A stretch of DNA of 64,000 nucleotides from CAMDKS01 sp964402975 (GTDB taxonomy: Bacteria > Bdellovibrionota_B > Oligoflexia > Oligoflexales > RGVZ01), in assembly GCA_964402975.1 (NCBI GenBank), contig CAYOEM010000005.1:88269-152268 (forward strand), read 5' to 3'. How positions within the stretch are numbered: position 1 is the stretch's first letter; every line of letters begins with the position of its first letter. Position numbers and translations under genes: made by a program. Under the pieces are notes generated by a model, which did not search any database, was not told where the DNA came from, and worked only from the letters and a program-made list of their open reading frames with translations. Of the stretch, positions 62,501 through 64,000 are shown piece by piece.

Positions 62501-64000
62501 AGACGGAGTTTACCAATTAACCCCAAGATACTACGCGTGGACGGGAGACTATCAAGGCCCTGACGTAACGCTGAACGCTAACATATTCTGGACTAATAAA
62601 CTGAGCTCGTTTACCGCATCACTAACCAGTCCTGAGACCCTGTCGTCTTGCAAAATGAAGATCATTCCTGGTTCAATGACACTGTGTCCCCCGGTATCTG
62701 ATGGCTATGAAAACTGCTCAAACCAACCATCTCAGCACGCGGTCAGCATCAACCAAGATGGTTATCATTCTCTTTGCGCATATGGATTTGACAAAGTTGG
62801 AAACCCCTCCCCTAACGCAGCACGAATCTACTGGACACGAGACACGACGCCACCGACCGCCATCTTATCAGGCAGTCCACCCATCAATTCAACCATGCCA
62901 ACTGCCAAAATATGGGTCTCAGGCTCCGGCATGTTCTTCTACCGGTTCGCCACCGCCACGCGCGCTGCCGATTGCAAGTCCTGGAGTGGTTTGGTACTAG
63001 CCCACAATCCGATCACACTTAATCTAGTGCCGGGGGGAGATGGTCCGCGAGTCCTTTGCGTCAAGGGCTATGACTCAGTTGATAATGAGCAATTGACTCC
63101 CACCGTCATGAGTTGGACCCAAGACTCCGTCGCCCTACCCATAGCATTCACTGGACTGCCAACGGAATTTTCCAACGTGCGAGCTTTGAATGTTAAAATC
63201 AGCGCCGGTGAAAGTGGCACTTATTCGTATGCTTTAGTCCCTGGGACTGGTTGCTCGGCCGGCAGTCTTTCATGGTCCAGCTCACGGCAGCTTGATCAAA
63301 GCATAGCTGATACGTTACCCACCGCAGATGGCACCTACACGCTTTGCGCCATGTTCACCGATGCGGCTGGTAACAAGTTAGCATCGCCAGCTGCCTATAC
63401 CTGGACAAAGTTGACAGTTCCACCAACGGCACAGGTCACATCTGGCTTGCCCACATCACCTAATTCAGCAAGTACGATTAATATGCAAGTTGGAGGCAAT
63501 AACATTGCAGCGTATCAATTTACCCTACTTAAATCTTGGAATTCGACCTGCACCTCAGGTGTAACATACAGCGCGTGGGCGAGTTCTACTTCAGTACTTT
63601 CCGCCGCAATCAGTAGTCCGTCAAACAACTTCATGACTTTATGTGTGCTTGGACGCGATTTCGCAGGTAACGTGCAGACAACTCCGACGATTATCCGCTG
63701 GTTAAGGCATGGCAATGCGCCTGTTAACACCAATCCCACAGTTTTTGCGACAATACAGACGGGTACACGCCGGGCTGGAAGCCTGGCCATGACTTACACA
63801 AGACTCACCAACACAAATGCGTCTGAATCCGCGACTGGCATCATGTGCAGACTCAACACGTCAAACGGTGCCCTGACTAACTGTATCAGTCGAGGTGTGA
63901 CGTTTAATGCTGGCAGCGCGAGCACCTCGGTCACATTTAGCAATATGGCTAAAGGCACTTGGGTCAACGTTTTGTTACCTTCGCAGTCTGAGCGCGGGCG
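59547..64000 (+). CDS. Large subtilisin-family serine protease with Cys-containing repeats (3' partial)
   Basis: At least 1,484 residues, open to the window edge. A signal sequence with possible lipobox VTAC precedes an I9-type propeptide (about 90-190). The S8 catalytic domain has Asp224 (GIIDTGID), His288 (HGTHVAGT) and Ser448 (GTSMASPHVAG). An FN3-like segment (about 510-640) and a jelly-roll-like segment (about 645-800) follow, with DSGWLVDDIEF near its end. After that come repeated Ig-like modules of about 90 residues with Cys (LCVSG, LCAYG, LCVKG, LCAMF, LCVLG). GAAAGGGGGG precedes the ATG. It is likely secreted or surface-bound. Confidence 0.93.
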   Translation, partial: MGLQFHYLKALSLASLFVYGVTACKPADSAITASSNKTVDQPTNTIEPPGPLTNNADDKELRKQFFALLERYKSLRQNEFSLTASKTKLSADRRPRTLNIKMRAPTAMIAKTAGKQGATDQGAALRAAGGTIRKEFTSANVVSVVFPDADDDRYMAAVLEFLSKDHRTEKVEPDFIVNAIATPNDPQFSDLLGLKNNSNSFDINVLPIWDKTTGTRNVVIGIIDTGIDCTHPDLAANCWVNPGEDGTDSTGKSKRSNGIDDDGNGYIDDWQGWNFITENNNAMDDNKHGTHVAGTIGAVGNNNLGVVGVNWQVSLVPLKFLSASGSGSVSDAIEAIEYATKMKFFLTNNSWGGGAYSELLSQAIERANAAGILFVAAAGNSADNNDQNPTYPASYDATNIISVAAINSAGRLTSFSCYGKKTVDVAAPGDGILSTIPGGGYASLRGTSMASPHVAGALALLKAQFPDEAAMTIRNRLFQSVSPLPDSGDQSKVATGGLINVTSAMNVIPDVTPPSAPSNLTVIDLDFVSSNTAQRNYSGIIKANVSFQGSIDDVRANKISRYQLRISESPITDEASWIKATPAAIESIDTNSTDNIVKVVLTKVPLSFNGFIAARGYDSSDNPSPLSEAVKFKSITFTARETYDGSTPVSWPNSWVIEDDPTRGKVYSDGVGSYSPNTTKRMTLREFRIPLGFSRLALRYWTRYSIDSFGAYFGSPEDFGRVYVQGEFGFNTKIDEVTGSSGWTQRTIDLTALAWDAKSRGRDSIVVFFELSSGQFSQDSGWLVDDIEFSANDVMVRAEGIPDEVSTSQNLRVQFLAVDGSFYTAKYFPERFGSCTSGVYDPADATIPFTTPFSINHEPKQYGRKSLCVKANVKGITNPVFLNYQWNYESVSSFVDASGFPTGRNNIRSFQLKVQPSAGSSATHYRYGIANNYENIPLSDICTKASSPITYSDWIPISQSQSVTLADSFSGNDFNAVLCVSGRSADGVYQLTPRYYAWTGDYQGPDVTLNANIFWTNKLSSFTASLTSPETLSSCKMKIIPGSMTLCPPVSDGYENCSNQPSQHAVSINQDGYHSLCAYGFDKVGNPSPNAARIYWTRDTTPPTAILSGSPPINSTMPTAKIWVSGSGMFFYRFATATRAADCKSWSGLVLAHNPITLNLVPGGDGPRVLCVKGYDSVDNEQLTPTVMSWTQDSVALPIAFTGLPTEFSNVRALNVKISAGESGTYSYALVPGTGCSAGSLSWSSSRQLDQSIADTLPTADGTYTLCAMFTDAAGNKLASPAAYTWTKLTVPPTAQVTSGLPTSPNSASTINMQVGGNNIAAYQFTLLKSWNSTCTSGVTYSAWASSTSVLSAAISSPSNNFMTLCVLGRDFAGNVQTTPTIIRWLRHGNAPVNTNPTVFATIQTGTRRAGSLAMTYTRLTNTNASESATGIMCRLNTSNGALTNCISRGVTFNAGSASTSVTFSNMAKGTWVNVLLPSQSERG

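Noticed and set aside
62209..63000. Alternative plus-strand frames inside the subtilase
   Set aside because: The main frame is continuous through this region with regular Cys-containing repeats, so these are shadows.

Overview
The window looks like a chromosomal piece of a free-living Gram-negative bacterium, most likely from the Bdellovibrionota/Oligoflexia side of the tree. The guess rests on gene content: an unusually high share of lipoproteins and signal-peptide proteins of unknown function, FadL-like barrels, class III adenylyl cyclases, an extracellular subtilase with many Cys-containing repeats, and single-copy core genes (pheS, pheT, cysS, greA, rsmI, mutS2, purD) scattered among them. 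No phage, plasmid, CRISPR or secretion-system cluster was seen. The only mobile-element-type gene is one orphan serine recombinase.

Layout. 1-5.3 kb: a 5'-truncated cystathionine beta-synthase-like enzyme, a cNMP-binding protein, an M3 oligopeptidase and an AarF/UbiB kinase, all on +. 5.4-10.7 kb: a cyanophycinase-like peptidase converging on a fused PurD-Maf gene, then an FmdB-like zinc ribbon, transaldolase and a PanE-like protein lacking its dinucleotide-binding half. 10.8-16.7 kb: two membrane adenylyl cyclases flanking a SIMPL protein, a secreted hydrolase-like protein, the recombinase and a secreted peroxiredoxin. 16.8-19 kb: a four-gene minus-strand operon (two YtkA/FixH-like proteins, an outer-membrane barrel, a short thioredoxin-like protein). 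19.1-22.3 kb: a DUF3095-like cyclase-fold protein, rsmI, a 6S RNA candidate and an M15-like peptidase. 22.6-28.7 kb: aminotransferase, pheS, pheT, a parvulin and a small barrel-like protein. 28.7-33.1 kb, minus strand: transglutaminase-elicitor-like lipoprotein, BamE-like lipoprotein, an HTH regulator, a membrane protein and a coiled-coil protein. 33.3-36 kb: cysS and hutI. 36-41.8 kb, minus strand: a lipoprotein gene interrupted by a scaffold gap, another lipoprotein, greA, a FadL-like barrel, an M48 lipoprotein peptidase and an SH3 protein. 42.2-48.2 kb: PilZ, thermonuclease, mutS2 and a membrane SpoIIE-type phosphatase. 48.5-64 kb: mostly envelope and secreted proteins, including a lipoprotein-lipoprotein-barrel operon, a CAP-domain lipoprotein, a five-repeat Cys-rich lipoprotein, a response-regulator operon facing an HTH gene across phased repeats, and a subtilase that runs off the right edge.

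Together the genes suggest cAMP signalling (two cyclases, one cNMP receptor, one cyclase-fold relative) beside a large, poorly described envelope repertoire. The most useful observations are the PurD-Maf fusion, the 6S RNA, the YtkA/barrel/thioredoxin operon, the Cys-rich repeat lipoprotein, the phased GGTCAA sites and the proof that the N-gap at 36.4 kb is an assembly artefact. Functions are read from motifs by eye; no database search was run.
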